The notes below the pieces were generated by a model, which did not search any database, was not told the DNA's origin, and saw only the letters and a program-made list of their open reading frames with translations. Positions 53,186-61,298 of a stretch of DNA of 64,000 nt are shown here, in pieces (position 1 is the stretch's first letter; every line of letters begins with the position of its first letter). A program made the position numbers and the translations under genes. Source of the DNA: Cupriavidus necator A5-1 (GTDB taxonomy: Bacteria > Pseudomonadota > Gammaproteobacteria > Burkholderiales > Burkholderiaceae); NCBI RefSeq assembly GCF_000744095.1, contig NZ_JQLI01000001.1:3968001-4032000 (forward strand), in the 5' to 3' direction.

Positions 53186-54142
53186 TTGTCCAGCTTTACC
53201 GACCCCGCCGCCGGCCGCCCTCCGCAGCGCAAGCGCGGTCCGCTAGACCATCTCTCCAGAAAGCTGCGCGAGCGTGCCGGCGCGCACGTGCGCGCGCTCA
53301 CGCGCAGCAACTCCGGCCTGAGCCTCGACTACGACAACCCGCCCGGCGACCCCGGCCTGTTCGGCCCGGACGCGGTCTGCTGGCGCGTGCACGCGGACTT
53401 CCCTTCGATGCTCGCCGGCGGCGTCAGCGCGCTGCTGCTGCAGACGCTGCATCCGCTGGCGCTGGCCGGCGTGTGGGACCACTCGAGCTTTCGCACCGAC
53501 ATGCAGGGGCGCCTGGGGCGCACCGCGCAGTTCATTGCCGGCACCACCTACGGCAGCCGTGCCGATGCCATGGCGTTGATCCAGCGCGTGCGGCGCATCC
53601 ATGCCGGCGTGGTGGGCGTGGCGCCGGACGGGCGGCACTATGCAGCCTCGGACCCGGCGCTGCTGACATGGGTGCACGTGGCCGAGGTGTCGAGCTTTAT
53701 GGCGGGTTACCTGCGCTATGTCGGACCGCTCGGCGAGGCCGAACAGGACCGCTACTACGACGAGGTCGCGCGCATCGCGCTGATGCTGGGCGCCACCGGT
53801 GTGCCGCGCTCGCGTGCCGCCGTGCAGGCCTACCTGGAAGCGATGCGGCAACAGCTGCAGGCCAGCGAGCGCACCCGCGAGGTAGTGCGGCTGGTGCGCA
53901 GGATGCCGGTCGCCAACCCGCTGCTGCAGCCGGCGGTGCGCATCATGGCCGATGCGGGCATTGCACTGCTGCCGCAGTGGGCGCAGCACGAGCTCGACCT
54001 GGACGGGCCGTCGGTACGGCGCCCCGCCGCGCTGGCCGGCATGCGCGTGCTGGCGCCGGCGCTGCGCTGGGTGCTGGGAGCCGGCCTGGCGGCACGCGCG
54101 CGGCGACGCGTGGCCCGCGGCGAAGGGGCCCCTGCCGGCTGA
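53186..54142 (+). CDS. Oxygenase MpaB-family protein (DUF2236)
   Basis: A protein of about 318 residues of the DUF2236/MpaB-like family, heme-binding oxygenases related to latex-clearing proteins. It shows the family motifs WRVHADFPSMLAGGVSALLL, QTLHPLALAGVWDHSSFR, RTAQFIAGTTYGSRADAM, and WVHVAEVSSFMAGYLRYVG. The His in TLHPLALAGV and WVHVAE are the probable heme ligands. The start is uncertain: no ATG is available upstream; TTG 53186 and GTG 53144 are options. It converges with the MFS gene (18 bp between stops). Confidence 0.82.
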   Translation: MSSFTDPAAGRPPQRKRGPLDHLSRKLRERAGAHVRALTRSNSGLSLDYDNPPGDPGLFGPDAVCWRVHADFPSMLAGGVSALLLQTLHPLALAGVWDHSSFRTDMQGRLGRTAQFIAGTTYGSRADAMALIQRVRRIHAGVVGVAPDGRHYAASDPALLTWVHVAEVSSFMAGYLRYVGPLGEAEQDRYYDEVARIALMLGATGVPRSRAAVQAYLEAMRQQLQASERTREVVRLVRRMPVANPLLQPAVRIMADAGIALLPQWAQHELDLDGPSVRRPAALAGMRVLAPALRWVLGAGLAARARRRVARGEGAPAG

Positions 54143-54160
54143 GCGCGCGACTGCGCTGCG

Positions 54161-55753
54161 CTATTCCGCGGCAGCCGCTGCGCTGGCGGTGCTGCCAGGG
54201 CTGCCCCGCAGCACCTTCTCCGGCAGCCGCGCCACCAGGAAGGGCGCCAGCAGCGATACCCCCGCACTCATCAGGAACAACAGCCGGAAGGCGTGCTCCG
54301 CGGCCTGGCGCACCGCGGCGGTATCGCCATCGGCCTGGCCGCCCGCCATCACGCGGTGGAACATCTGCATCAGGATGTCCTCGCCGCCGCCCAGGTCCGT
54401 CATCGCCACGCCGCCGTGCCGCAGCAGCGCGATTAGCACCGTGGTCAGCACCGCCACGCCGACCGCGCCGCCCAGCATGCGCGAGAATCCGGTCAGCGCG
54501 GTGGCCACGCCCACGTGTTGCAGCGGCACGGCGTTCTGCGTTGCCACCAGGCCGCTGGGCAGCTGCAGGCCGATCGCGAAGCCCAGCGCCACCATCACCA
54601 GCGCGCTCAGCCATACCGAGCGCGGGTCGACAAAGGCGAGCGCCACGATCGCCAGCGGTGCCACCAGCGAACCCGCCATCTGCAGCGGCTTGTAGCGCCC
54701 GCTCCAGGACATCAGCCGCCCGGCCGCGAACGCGCCGAACGGGATCGCCAGCGTCAGCGGCACCAGCCGCAGCGCCGCGGCATCGGCCTGCGCGCCGCCC
54801 ACCACCTGGAAGCGCAGCGGCAGCAGCACCGACATGGCGATCAGCTGGAAGAAGCACAGGAACAGCGTGATGCAGCAGATCGCCACGGTCGGCACGCGCA
54901 GCATGGCCAGCGGGATCACCGGGTCGGCCGCGCGGCGCTCCTGCCAGACGAAGAGCACCAGCGCGGCAAGCCCCGCGACCAGCATCGCCAGCGTGTCGGG
55001 CCGCCACGGCGACTGCCCCTGCCCGAGCCGCGTCAGGAACACCAGCACGCCGCTCAGGCCCGCGCCGAACAGCAGCGCGCCGATATAGTCGATGCGGTGC
55101 CGGCGCCCGCCCGCGGGCAGGTGGCGCAGCGCACGACGCACGGTCACGAGCGCGAGCAGCGCCAGCGGCAGGTTGATCCAGAAAATCCAGCGCCACGACA
55201 GGAAGTGCGCAAGATAGCCGCCGATCACCGGCCCCGCCATGCTGGCCACGGCCCACACGCCGCTGACATAGCCCTGGTAGCGCCCGCGCTCGCGCAGCGG
55301 CACCACGTCGGCAATGGTCGCCTGCGATACGGACAGCAGGCCGCCGCCGCCCAGGCCCTGCAGGATGCGCGCGAGGATCAGCTGCGGCATGGTCTGCGCC
55401 AGCGCGCACGCGACCGAAGCCAGCAGGAACAGCACAATGGCAAAGGACAGGACCGAGCGCCGGCCCAGCACGTCGGAGAGCTTGCCGTAGATCGGCGTGG
55501 TCACCGTGGACGCCACCAGGTAGGCGGAGATCACCCACGCCATGTTGTCGAATCCGTTGAGCTGCAATGCGATATCGGGCAGCACCACGGCGACGATGGA
55601 CTGCTCCAGCGCCCCCAGCAGGATCGCCAGCATCAGCCCGAAGATCACCTGCATGACCGGTACCGGCGGAAGCGAGGCGGTAGTGGAAGCGGAAGCGGAA
55701 GCGCTGGCGGCCGCAGGCTGCGGCGGCTGGGGGGAGACGGCGGTCATGGGCAC
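54161..55753 (-). CDS. MFS multidrug exporter, DHA2 (EmrB/QacA) family
   Basis: A 530-residue inner-membrane drug:proton antiporter with about 14 membrane helices. After a Pro/Ala/Ser-rich N-terminus it has motif D1 (LEQSIVAVVLPDIALQL), motif A between helices 2 and 3 (GKLSDVLGRRSVL), motif B (ILARILQGLGGGGLLSV), and motif C (GVWAVASMAGPVIGGYLAH). The exported compound cannot be told. No partner membrane-fusion protein gene is adjacent. ATG 55753; a second ATG lies two codons downstream. Confidence 0.92.
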   Translation of the reverse strand: MPMTAVSPQPPQPAAASASASASTTASLPPVPVMQVIFGLMLAILLGALEQSIVAVVLPDIALQLNGFDNMAWVISAYLVASTVTTPIYGKLSDVLGRRSVLSFAIVLFLLASVACALAQTMPQLILARILQGLGGGGLLSVSQATIADVVPLRERGRYQGYVSGVWAVASMAGPVIGGYLAHFLSWRWIFWINLPLALLALVTVRRALRHLPAGGRRHRIDYIGALLFGAGLSGVLVFLTRLGQGQSPWRPDTLAMLVAGLAALVLFVWQERRAADPVIPLAMLRVPTVAICCITLFLCFFQLIAMSVLLPLRFQVVGGAQADAAALRLVPLTLAIPFGAFAAGRLMSWSGRYKPLQMAGSLVAPLAIVALAFVDPRSVWLSALVMVALGFAIGLQLPSGLVATQNAVPLQHVGVATALTGFSRMLGGAVGVAVLTTVLIALLRHGGVAMTDLGGGEDILMQMFHRVMAGGQADGDTAAVRQAAEHAFRLLFLMSAGVSLLAPFLVARLPEKVLRGSPGSTASAAAAAE

Positions 55754-55916
55754 CTGCGGACGGCGGGATCGCGGCCGGGCGCAACGGTACCTGGGGTACG
55801 GGGGCGCTGCGTGGTGGCCGGGCCTGCTCTTGTTGCGTAGTCAAGGAGAGCGCCTATTGTAGGCGCTTCGGGCAGCCGTTGCTGGCGGGGGTGCCGGTGC
55901 CGATGCTGCTACCCAG

Positions 55917-57986
55917 TCAGAAGGTTTCCCATTCGCCCGCGTCGGCCATGGCGGGCTGTCCCGCGTGCCGGCGCGGCGCCGCTTGCAGCACCGGCTCCTG
56001 GCGGCGGTGGGTGACGGGCGGGCGCTGGCGGGTCGGGGTGGCCGGCGCCCGCGCAGGCAGCACGGATTTTTGCGGCTTGCGTTCGACCGGCGGACGGGTC
56101 GCGGCGGGGACTGCCGGCGCGCGCCCGGCGGCTGGCCTGGATTGCGGTGCGGGCGGTCTGGATTGCGCAGCGGCCGGTGCAGGCCGGCGTGCGGGCGCGG
56201 CGGCGGTTGTTGCCCGGGCGGCGGGCTGCGCCCGTACCGGCGCGGGCCGCGCGGTGCGCGGGGCAACCGGTGCCGGCTCGGCCGGCATGGCCGGGGCCGC
56301 GGCCCTGGCCGGCGGGGCGGTGCGGGGGTTCATGCGCGGCGGGGGACGCGGGGTGGGACGCGGGGCGGCCACGGGAACGGCTGCAGCCATCGCGGCAGCC
56401 GCCTCGTGCGGCGCCTGCGACGCCTCCGCTTCCACCTCGAAACGCCCGACCTCGGTCACCAGCCCGTCGGCCTGGTGCAGCAGGCTGTGCGCGGCCGCGG
56501 CGGCCTGCTCCACCAGCGCGGCGTTCTGCTGGGTCACGCCTTCCATCTGCGTGACCGCCAGGCTGACCTGTTCGATGCCGGCGGTCTGCTCGGTGCTGGC
56601 CGCCGAGATTTCGCCGATGATATGCGTCACGCGCCCGACGGCGCCGACGATGTCGTCCATGGTGCGGCCGGCCTGCTCGGCCTGGCGCGCGCCTTCCTGC
56701 ACCTGGCGCACCGAGCCGCCAATCAGCTCGGCAATCTCCTTGGCCGCCGCCGAGGAACGTTGCGCCAGGCTGCGCACCTCGGTCGCCACCACGGCAAAGC
56801 CGCGCCCCTGCTCGCCTGCGCGCGCGGCTTCCACCGCGGCGTTGAGCGCCAGGATATTGGTCTGGAAGGCGATGCTCTCGATCACGCCGGTGATTTCCGC
56901 CACCTGCGACGAAGACTTCGAGATGCTGTCCATGGTCTGCACCATCTCGCGCACGGCGCGGCCGCCTTCGGAAGCGACCTCCGAGGCGTTGACCGCCAGC
57001 TGGCTGGCCTGGCGCGCGTTGTCGGCGTTCTGGCGCACGGTCGAGGTGAGCTGCTCCATCGACGCCGCGGTCTGCTGCAGCGACGCGGCCTGCTGCTCGG
57101 TACGCTGCGACAGGTCGGCATTGCCGCGCGAGATCTCGCGCGTGGCGCCCTCGATCGAGCCCGAGGCGCGCTGTATCCCCTGCACCAGCCCCGACAGGTG
57201 GCCGAAGGCACGCTCCAGCGCGGCGAGCATGCGCCCGGTCTCGTCGCGGCTGCGCACCGCGACGCGGTAGCGCAGGTTGCCGGTGGCGAGCGCCTCGGCC
57301 GCTCTCAGCGCCTGGCGCACGGGCCGCGTGACCGAGCGGGTGATGGCGATGCCCAGCACCACGGCCAGTGCCACCGCGGCCGCCGCCATGCCCAGCAGCA
57401 GGTTGCGGGTCCAGGCATAGCTGGCGCCGGATTCCTTCACCGCCTCGACCGCGCCGGCACGGCCCATCGCCGCGATGCCGTCGAGCTGCTCAAAATATGG
57501 CCCCTGCGCGGCCGGCATCGTCACCACCAGCGCGGCGCGCGCGCCGGCGAACGCACCGGCGCCCAGCTGGCGCAACACCATGTCGAGCTGGCCGTCGTAG
57601 GCCTGGCGCGCCGCGTCCAGGTCGGCAAAGCGCTTCTGCAGGTCGGCGCGGCCGGTCGCGGCCATCGCCTTGACCATCGCCTCCAGCGCCTGGTGCATGT
57701 CCTTGCGCAGCGCCTGGATGCGCGCTGCGTTCTGCGCGGCCATGGCGGGATCTTCGGTCAGGGTGGCGTCGCGCACCATGATGCCGATCTCCTGCGCGTC
57801 TTCCTTGACCCGGTTCAGGTCGAGCACCTTCAGCAGGCGCCCCTCCACGGTCATGCGCATCGCGTCGTTCATGCCGCCCAGGGCAGCCACGCCCGCCACG
57901 GCGATGCCCACCAGCAGCACCACCACCAGGAAAAAGGCCAGGGACATGCGAACCCCTACGCCAAGGTTTCGGAACCATGCCATCAC
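55917..57986 (-). CDS. Methyl-accepting chemotaxis protein with long C-terminal linker and EWETF tail
   Basis: A 689-residue chemoreceptor. TM1 (about 10-33), a four-helix-bundle periplasmic sensor domain (about 35-190), TM2 (about 192-215), HAMP (about 216-268) and the methyl-accepting signalling domain (about 280-520) with the hairpin tip EQGRGFAVVATEVRSLAQR. The last about 166 residues are disordered and rich in Pro, Ala and Arg, ending in EWETF, the pentapeptide that docks CheR and CheB in enteric Tar/Tsr (NWETF). ATG 57986 follows AGGAGGGAGCG. A probable sigma-28 promoter lies 76 bp upstream. Confidence 0.94.
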   Translation of the reverse strand: MMAWFRNLGVGVRMSLAFFLVVVLLVGIAVAGVAALGGMNDAMRMTVEGRLLKVLDLNRVKEDAQEIGIMVRDATLTEDPAMAAQNAARIQALRKDMHQALEAMVKAMAATGRADLQKRFADLDAARQAYDGQLDMVLRQLGAGAFAGARAALVVTMPAAQGPYFEQLDGIAAMGRAGAVEAVKESGASYAWTRNLLLGMAAAAVALAVVLGIAITRSVTRPVRQALRAAEALATGNLRYRVAVRSRDETGRMLAALERAFGHLSGLVQGIQRASGSIEGATREISRGNADLSQRTEQQAASLQQTAASMEQLTSTVRQNADNARQASQLAVNASEVASEGGRAVREMVQTMDSISKSSSQVAEITGVIESIAFQTNILALNAAVEAARAGEQGRGFAVVATEVRSLAQRSSAAAKEIAELIGGSVRQVQEGARQAEQAGRTMDDIVGAVGRVTHIIGEISAASTEQTAGIEQVSLAVTQMEGVTQQNAALVEQAAAAAHSLLHQADGLVTEVGRFEVEAEASQAPHEAAAAMAAAVPVAAPRPTPRPPPRMNPRTAPPARAAAPAMPAEPAPVAPRTARPAPVRAQPAARATTAAAPARRPAPAAAQSRPPAPQSRPAAGRAPAVPAATRPPVERKPQKSVLPARAPATPTRQRPPVTHRRQEPVLQAAPRRHAGQPAMADAGEWETF

Positions 57987-58061
57987 AACGCTCCCTCCTG
58001 AACTGGATATGTTTTGTCCGTATGAGCGCGGTCCTGCCAGCCAAGCGGCAGCGCTGGCGGT

Positions 58062-58088
58062 CTATCGGCGTCCAGCGGACACTTCTTG
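58062..58088 (-). promoter_or_regulatory. Probable sigma-28 (FliA) promoter of the chemoreceptor gene
   Basis: On the minus strand the -10 element reads GCCGATAG (58069-58062), 7 of 8 to GCCGATAA, with a 15-bp spacer to CAAG (58088-58085) at the -35 position, a weak match to TAAA. It lies 76 bp upstream of the chemoreceptor start. Sigma-28 controls late motility genes, in line with the fliC promoter nearby. Confidence 0.6.
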
Positions 58089-58246
58089 AAGGGAAATGAG
58101 AATTGATGGCAAAAACCCCCGCTATTCGGACCCGCTATTCGGAGGTTTGCGCAAAGCCGCGGCGGCTTCTAATCTCGGTGGGCATTCCGAACGGTCGGTT
58201 AATTCTGACCGCAGCGCCATAGAGCGCGGCCCGAACGACGTGGCCC

Positions 58247-58289
58247 CCCCCCAAAAAAAAAGCCCACGCGCGGGGTGCTCGTGGGCTTT
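58247..58289. terminator. C9-A9 tract next to a hairpin (minus-strand terminator-like)
   Basis: Nine C followed by nine A (about 58244-58261) adjoin a 9-bp stem, AAGCCCACG (58260-58268) and CGTGGGCTT (58280-58288). On the minus strand this is a stem followed by nine T, a strong intrinsic terminator; on the plus strand it ends in TTTCC. No annotated minus-strand gene ends here, so it may stop an unrecognised short minus-strand transcript from 58300-58600 or insulate the chemoreceptor gene. Confidence 0.6.
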
Positions 58290-58864
58290 CCAGGACTGCT
58301 TGAGCCAAATGGCTCTGGTGATGAATATAAACGCGCTTACATGAGGTGTAAATCCTGTTTCTTTCAGGGGATTCCCTTATGACAGTAAGGGCCTGTTTGC
58401 GCACTTTTAGTATTTTGCACCCCGATGCCACATCGGGCATATAGCAGGGGTTGGCGATTTTCCTCAGATTCCATGGCACGACTGGGCTCGCGCCCGCTCG
58501 CCCACCGCAAGATTGTGCGGACGCGAAGTCTGTTACAATACCCCGCACGAGATAGCAAGGTTTTTTGTAGAGCGGCGCCTCTAGTTGCACAACGATGCTC
58601 CGCCCGTCAAGGTTTGTAAAACTTTGTTACCCTCGAACCTGAAGTACTCCCCTTCTCTTCTGGCAGCGCCAACCGCCGGCACCTGCGTGACGTCCCGGGG
58701 TCCGAGCGCCGGGCCCGGCGACACCGTGGCCCCGACGGCCAGCCCCACAGCCGGTACCGAGAGCGGATGTTTCTCCTGCCGCCTTGGCCGTGCCGCTCCC
58801 CATGCCGCCGGCCAACGGACCGTTATCAGCCGCCAGAACCCTTGTGGGCTCTTCCGGAGTCGTT
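58290..58864. other. Long leader region upstream of the Hfq-like gene
   Basis: This 575-bp region contains no convincing gene. Its first 330 bp are much more AT-rich than the rest of the window and hold small hairpins (CCCTTA / TAAGGG at 58374-58391; CCCGAT / ATCGGG around 58421-58437) and the stretch CAAGGTTTTTTGTAG. The second half is GC-rich and could be read as an in-frame N-terminal extension of the Hfq-like protein, but the amino acid composition looks non-coding. A non-coding RNA or a long 5' UTR is possible. Confidence 0.5.
58513..58539 (+). promoter_or_regulatory. Candidate sigma-70 promoter
   Basis: TTGTGC (58513-58518) and TACAAT (58534-58539) resemble -35 and -10 hexamers with a 15-bp spacer, slightly short. 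The location, in an AT-rich patch upstream of the Hfq-like gene, is suitable. If used, the transcript would have a leader of about 320 nt. Confidence 0.4.
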
Positions 58865-59203
58865 GTGAAGAAGAAGGAAAGCGGGCCCAAGCGAACTCGC
58901 CGCAAACAGACGCAGTTCCAGCAACTCGCGGCACATTCCAACAGCCGCGCCCCGGTGGTCGTGCACCTGTCCAATGGCACGCGGCTGCAGGGCATCGTCC
59001 TGGCCACGGACGACTACATGCTGCTGCTCGGCCGGCAACTGGACGACAGCCAGCCCACCCTGGTCTACAAGCAAGCCATTGCGCTGATCACGCCGGCCGC
59101 CGCTCCCGGCACCCCGGGCGCCGACGTGCCCGAACTGCCCGCGCCGGTGACCCGGCCGGACTTCGTGCCTATCTATATACCGCGCACCCGCAAGCGGCGC
59201 TGA
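58865..59203 (+). CDS. Divergent Hfq-like Sm protein next to flagellin
   Basis: A 112-residue protein whose centre matches the Hfq Sm fold: Sm1-like VVVHLSNGTRLQGIVLATDD (E. coli: IYLVNGIKLQGQIESFDQ), YMLLLGRQL, and Sm2-like TLVYKQAIALITP (E. coli: QMVYKHAISTVVP). Differences from canonical Hfq are Gln in place of the His of YKH, Ser/Asn for most rim arginines (SNSR in place of RRER), and an extra DDSQP before Sm2. Basic tails flank the core (KKKESGPKRTRRKQ and PRTRKRR). I use GTG 58865, which has GGAG six bases upstream; TTG 58784 and ATG 58802 are alternatives. It should bind RNA, possibly flagellar mRNAs, by inference. Confidence 0.8.
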   Translation: MKKKESGPKRTRRKQTQFQQLAAHSNSRAPVVVHLSNGTRLQGIVLATDDYMLLLGRQLDDSQPTLVYKQAIALITPAAAPGTPGADVPELPAPVTRPDFVPIYIPRTRKRR

Positions 59204-59222
59204 GGCTGGCGCCGCCGGCGCG

Positions 59223-59298
59223 CCTGCCACGCCCCTGCCACGCCCCTGCCACGCCCCTGCCACGCCCCTGCCACGCCCCTGCAACGCCCCTGCCACGC
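59223..59298. repeat. 11-bp tandem repeats (CCACGCCCCTG)
   Basis: Directly after the Hfq-like stop codon the unit CCACGCCCCTG is repeated about seven times in a row, with one variant (CAACGCCCCTG). The tract separates the Hfq-like gene from the fliC promoter. It is non-coding on the plus strand. The copy number may vary between strains. Confidence 0.9.
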
Positions 59299-59378
59299 AC
59301 TTCCACCCGTCCCGCGCCACCCGGCGGGACCCCTTCGTTCGCCCGTCGACACCCCTCGAACTATCGCAGAGATCACTC

Positions 59379-59405
59379 TAAACCTTTGCCGAGCCCGGTC
59401 GATAA
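59379..59405 (+). promoter_or_regulatory. Sigma-28 (FliA) promoter of fliC
   Basis: TAAA (59379-59382), a 15-bp spacer and GTCGATAA (59398-59405) match the FliA consensus TAAA-N15-GCCGATAA with one mismatch. It lies 97 bp upstream of the fliC start and is the expected late-class flagellar promoter. Confidence 0.9.
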
Positions 59406-59501
59406 CCCAAGCAACGGAGGCACTCTACGCCCTGCAAAGCAGGCAGCCAACGTTACGGCACTAGCCGGAATGCCCAAAACTTTGCATATAGGAGTCGTAC
59501 C

Positions 59502-60743
59502 ATGGCGCAAGTCATTAACACCAACTCGTTGTCTCTGATGACTCAGAACAACATGAACGCTTCGCAATCGTCGCTGAACACGGCGATCCAGCGCCTGTCG
59601 TCGGGCCTGCGCATCAACAGCGCCAAGGACGACGCCGCCGGCCAGGCCATTGCGAACCGCTTCACCTCGAACATCAACGGCCTGACGCAAGCCCAGCGCA
59701 ACGCCAACGACGGTATCTCGCTGGCTCAGACGACCGAAGGCGCGCTGACCGAAGTCACCAACAACCTGCAGCGTATCCGTCAACTGTCGGTTCAGGCTGC
59801 CACCGGCTCGAACTCGGCTTCCGACCTGAAGTCGATCCAGGATGAAATCGGCCAGCGCATGTCGGAAATCGACCGCCTGTCGGCACAAACCGACTTCAAC
59901 GGCGTGAAGGTGCTGTCGTCGACCGCCAAGGCCATCAACGTCCAGGTCGGCGCTCAAGACGGCCAGACCATCGCGATCAACCTGCAGGAAATCAGCACCA
60001 AGACCCTGGGCCTGCAGAGCTTCAACGTGAACGGCCCGCAAGCCAAGACCGGCGCCACGTTCAGCGGCACGGCAACGATGGTCGGCACCACGGCCGACGC
60101 CGCCGTCGCCGACTTCCAGAAGGCCTACGGCTCGACCACCAACGTCTCGACCAGCACGGTTTCGGAAAAGACCGCTGGCACGCTGGCCACCACGCTGGGC
60201 ATCGCAGCCGGCAGCATCTCGATCGGCGCCAACGCCCTGGTCGACAAGAACGGCAACTGGTTCGCTGAAGTCCAGATCACCCCGGCATCGGCTGCCGAAG
60301 CCCAGGCCCTGAAGAACCAAGGCATGTCGGGCGCCGTCAGCGGCACCACGATGTTCACCTACGTGGCTCTGGACCCGGCAGCCGCCGACACCTCCACCAC
60401 CGCGGGCACCGCCGCCTTCAGCCTCGACACCAGCAAGCTGACCGCCGCCAACCTGACGGCCGGCGCTTCGGCAACCCCGATGGCCACGCTGGATGCCGCC
60501 CTGCAAAAGGTGGACGACCTGCGCAGCTCGCTGGGTGCAGTCCAGAACCGCCTGGATTCGACCATCTCGAACCTGGGCACGACGGTTACCAACCTGTCGT
60601 CGTCGCGTTCGCGCATCCAGGATGCTGACTACGCAACGGAAGTGTCGAACATGACCCGCGCCAACATCCTGCAACAAGCTGGTACCTCGGTCCTGGCCCA
60701 GGCCAACCAGACCACGCAAGGCGTGCTGTCGCTGCTGCGTTAA
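59502..60743 (+). CDS. fliC: Flagellin
   Basis: A 413-residue filament protein. The conserved N-terminal D0/D1 region (MAQVINTNSLSLMTQNNMNA through RIRQLSVQAATG) and the C-terminal D1/D0 region (LGAVQNRLDSTISNLGTTV through LQQAGTSVLAQANQ, ending LSLLR) frame a variable surface domain (about 175-320) rich in Thr, Ala and Ser. There is no signal peptide, as expected for type III export. Codon use is biased to C-ending codons, as for a highly expressed gene. A sigma-28 promoter lies upstream and strong hairpins downstream. Confidence 0.97.
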   Translation: MAQVINTNSLSLMTQNNMNASQSSLNTAIQRLSSGLRINSAKDDAAGQAIANRFTSNINGLTQAQRNANDGISLAQTTEGALTEVTNNLQRIRQLSVQAATGSNSASDLKSIQDEIGQRMSEIDRLSAQTDFNGVKVLSSTAKAINVQVGAQDGQTIAINLQEISTKTLGLQSFNVNGPQAKTGATFSGTATMVGTTADAAVADFQKAYGSTTNVSTSTVSEKTAGTLATTLGIAAGSISIGANALVDKNGNWFAEVQITPASAAEAQALKNQGMSGAVSGTTMFTYVALDPAAADTSTTAGTAAFSLDTSKLTAANLTAGASATPMATLDAALQKVDDLRSSLGAVQNRLDSTISNLGTTVTNLSSSRSRIQDADYATEVSNMTRANILQQAGTSVLAQANQTTQGVLSLLR

Positions 60744-60771
60744 TCGACACGTTAGTCGACTGAAGCACAGC

Positions 60772-60845
60772 GCCGGAGCCGGGCCTCGCGCCCGGCTCCG
60801 GCATGGAATGTTTCCCCAGGGCTCCGGCCCTGGGAAAGCATTCCA
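60772..60845 (+). terminator. Two consecutive hairpins after fliC
   Basis: First hairpin: GCCGGAGCCGGGC pairs with GCCCGGCTCCGGC (60772-60802 approximately), 13 perfect pairs. Second: GGAATG-TTTCCCCAGGG pairs with CCCTGGGAAAG-CATTCC (60806-60845) with a bulge, around CTCCGG. Neither has a good U-tract, but together they should stop most transcription or protect the 3' end of fliC mRNA, leaving reduced flow into flaG. Confidence 0.75.
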
Positions 60846-60869
60846 AGAACCTGACGAGTCCAGACGATC

Positions 60870-61241
60870 ATGGCTACTGCCGCTACCCCTTCGTCCGTAC
60901 TGCCGCCCGCGCTGGCCAACCAGCCTGCCGGGCGCCAGGACCGCCGCGTCCCCGGCATGCCTGCCGGCGAGGCCGCGCAGGCCGCGCCGGAAACTTCGGC
61001 CGCGAACGGCAAGCCGCCGTTGCCATCGCTGGACGCCGCGCTGGAACGTCTCACTGAAGCCTTGCGCACCGCGTCGGTCAGCGTCCAGTTCGAGATCGAG
61101 AGCAGCAGCCACCGCGTCATCACCAAGGTGATGGACAAGGCCAGCGGCGAAGTGATCCGCCAGATCCCGACCGAAGAGCTGCTGCGCATCTCCGATGCCA
61201 TGACGCAGCTGCAAGGCCTGTTCGTGAACCAGACTGCCTGA
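60870..61241 (+). CDS. flaG: FlaG family protein
   Basis: A 123-residue protein with a Pro/Ala-rich disordered N-terminus (about 1-50) and the FlaG domain (about 55-120): LRTASVSVQFEIESSSHRVI, then KVMDKASGEVIRQIPTEELL. FlaG proteins influence filament length and lie beside fliC or fliD. ATG 60870 is 25 bp after the second hairpin. Confidence 0.9.
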   Translation: MATAATPSSVLPPALANQPAGRQDRRVPGMPAGEAAQAAPETSAANGKPPLPSLDAALERLTEALRTASVSVQFEIESSSHRVITKVMDKASGEVIRQIPTEELLRISDAMTQLQGLFVNQTA

Positions 61242-61298
61242 GCCCTGGTAGCAGAACATCGGCCTCAGAATTGAAGTAGCACCCTGGAGCAAGAAGAC

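Noticed and set aside
58135..58590. 151-codon minus-strand frame upstream of the chemoreceptor gene
   Set aside because: It runs through the hairpin and the C9-A9 tract, has no family resemblance and an unnatural composition; more likely non-coding.
59223..59298. Possible CRISPR array
   Set aside because: The 11-bp units are contiguous with no spacers, so this is a simple tandem repeat.
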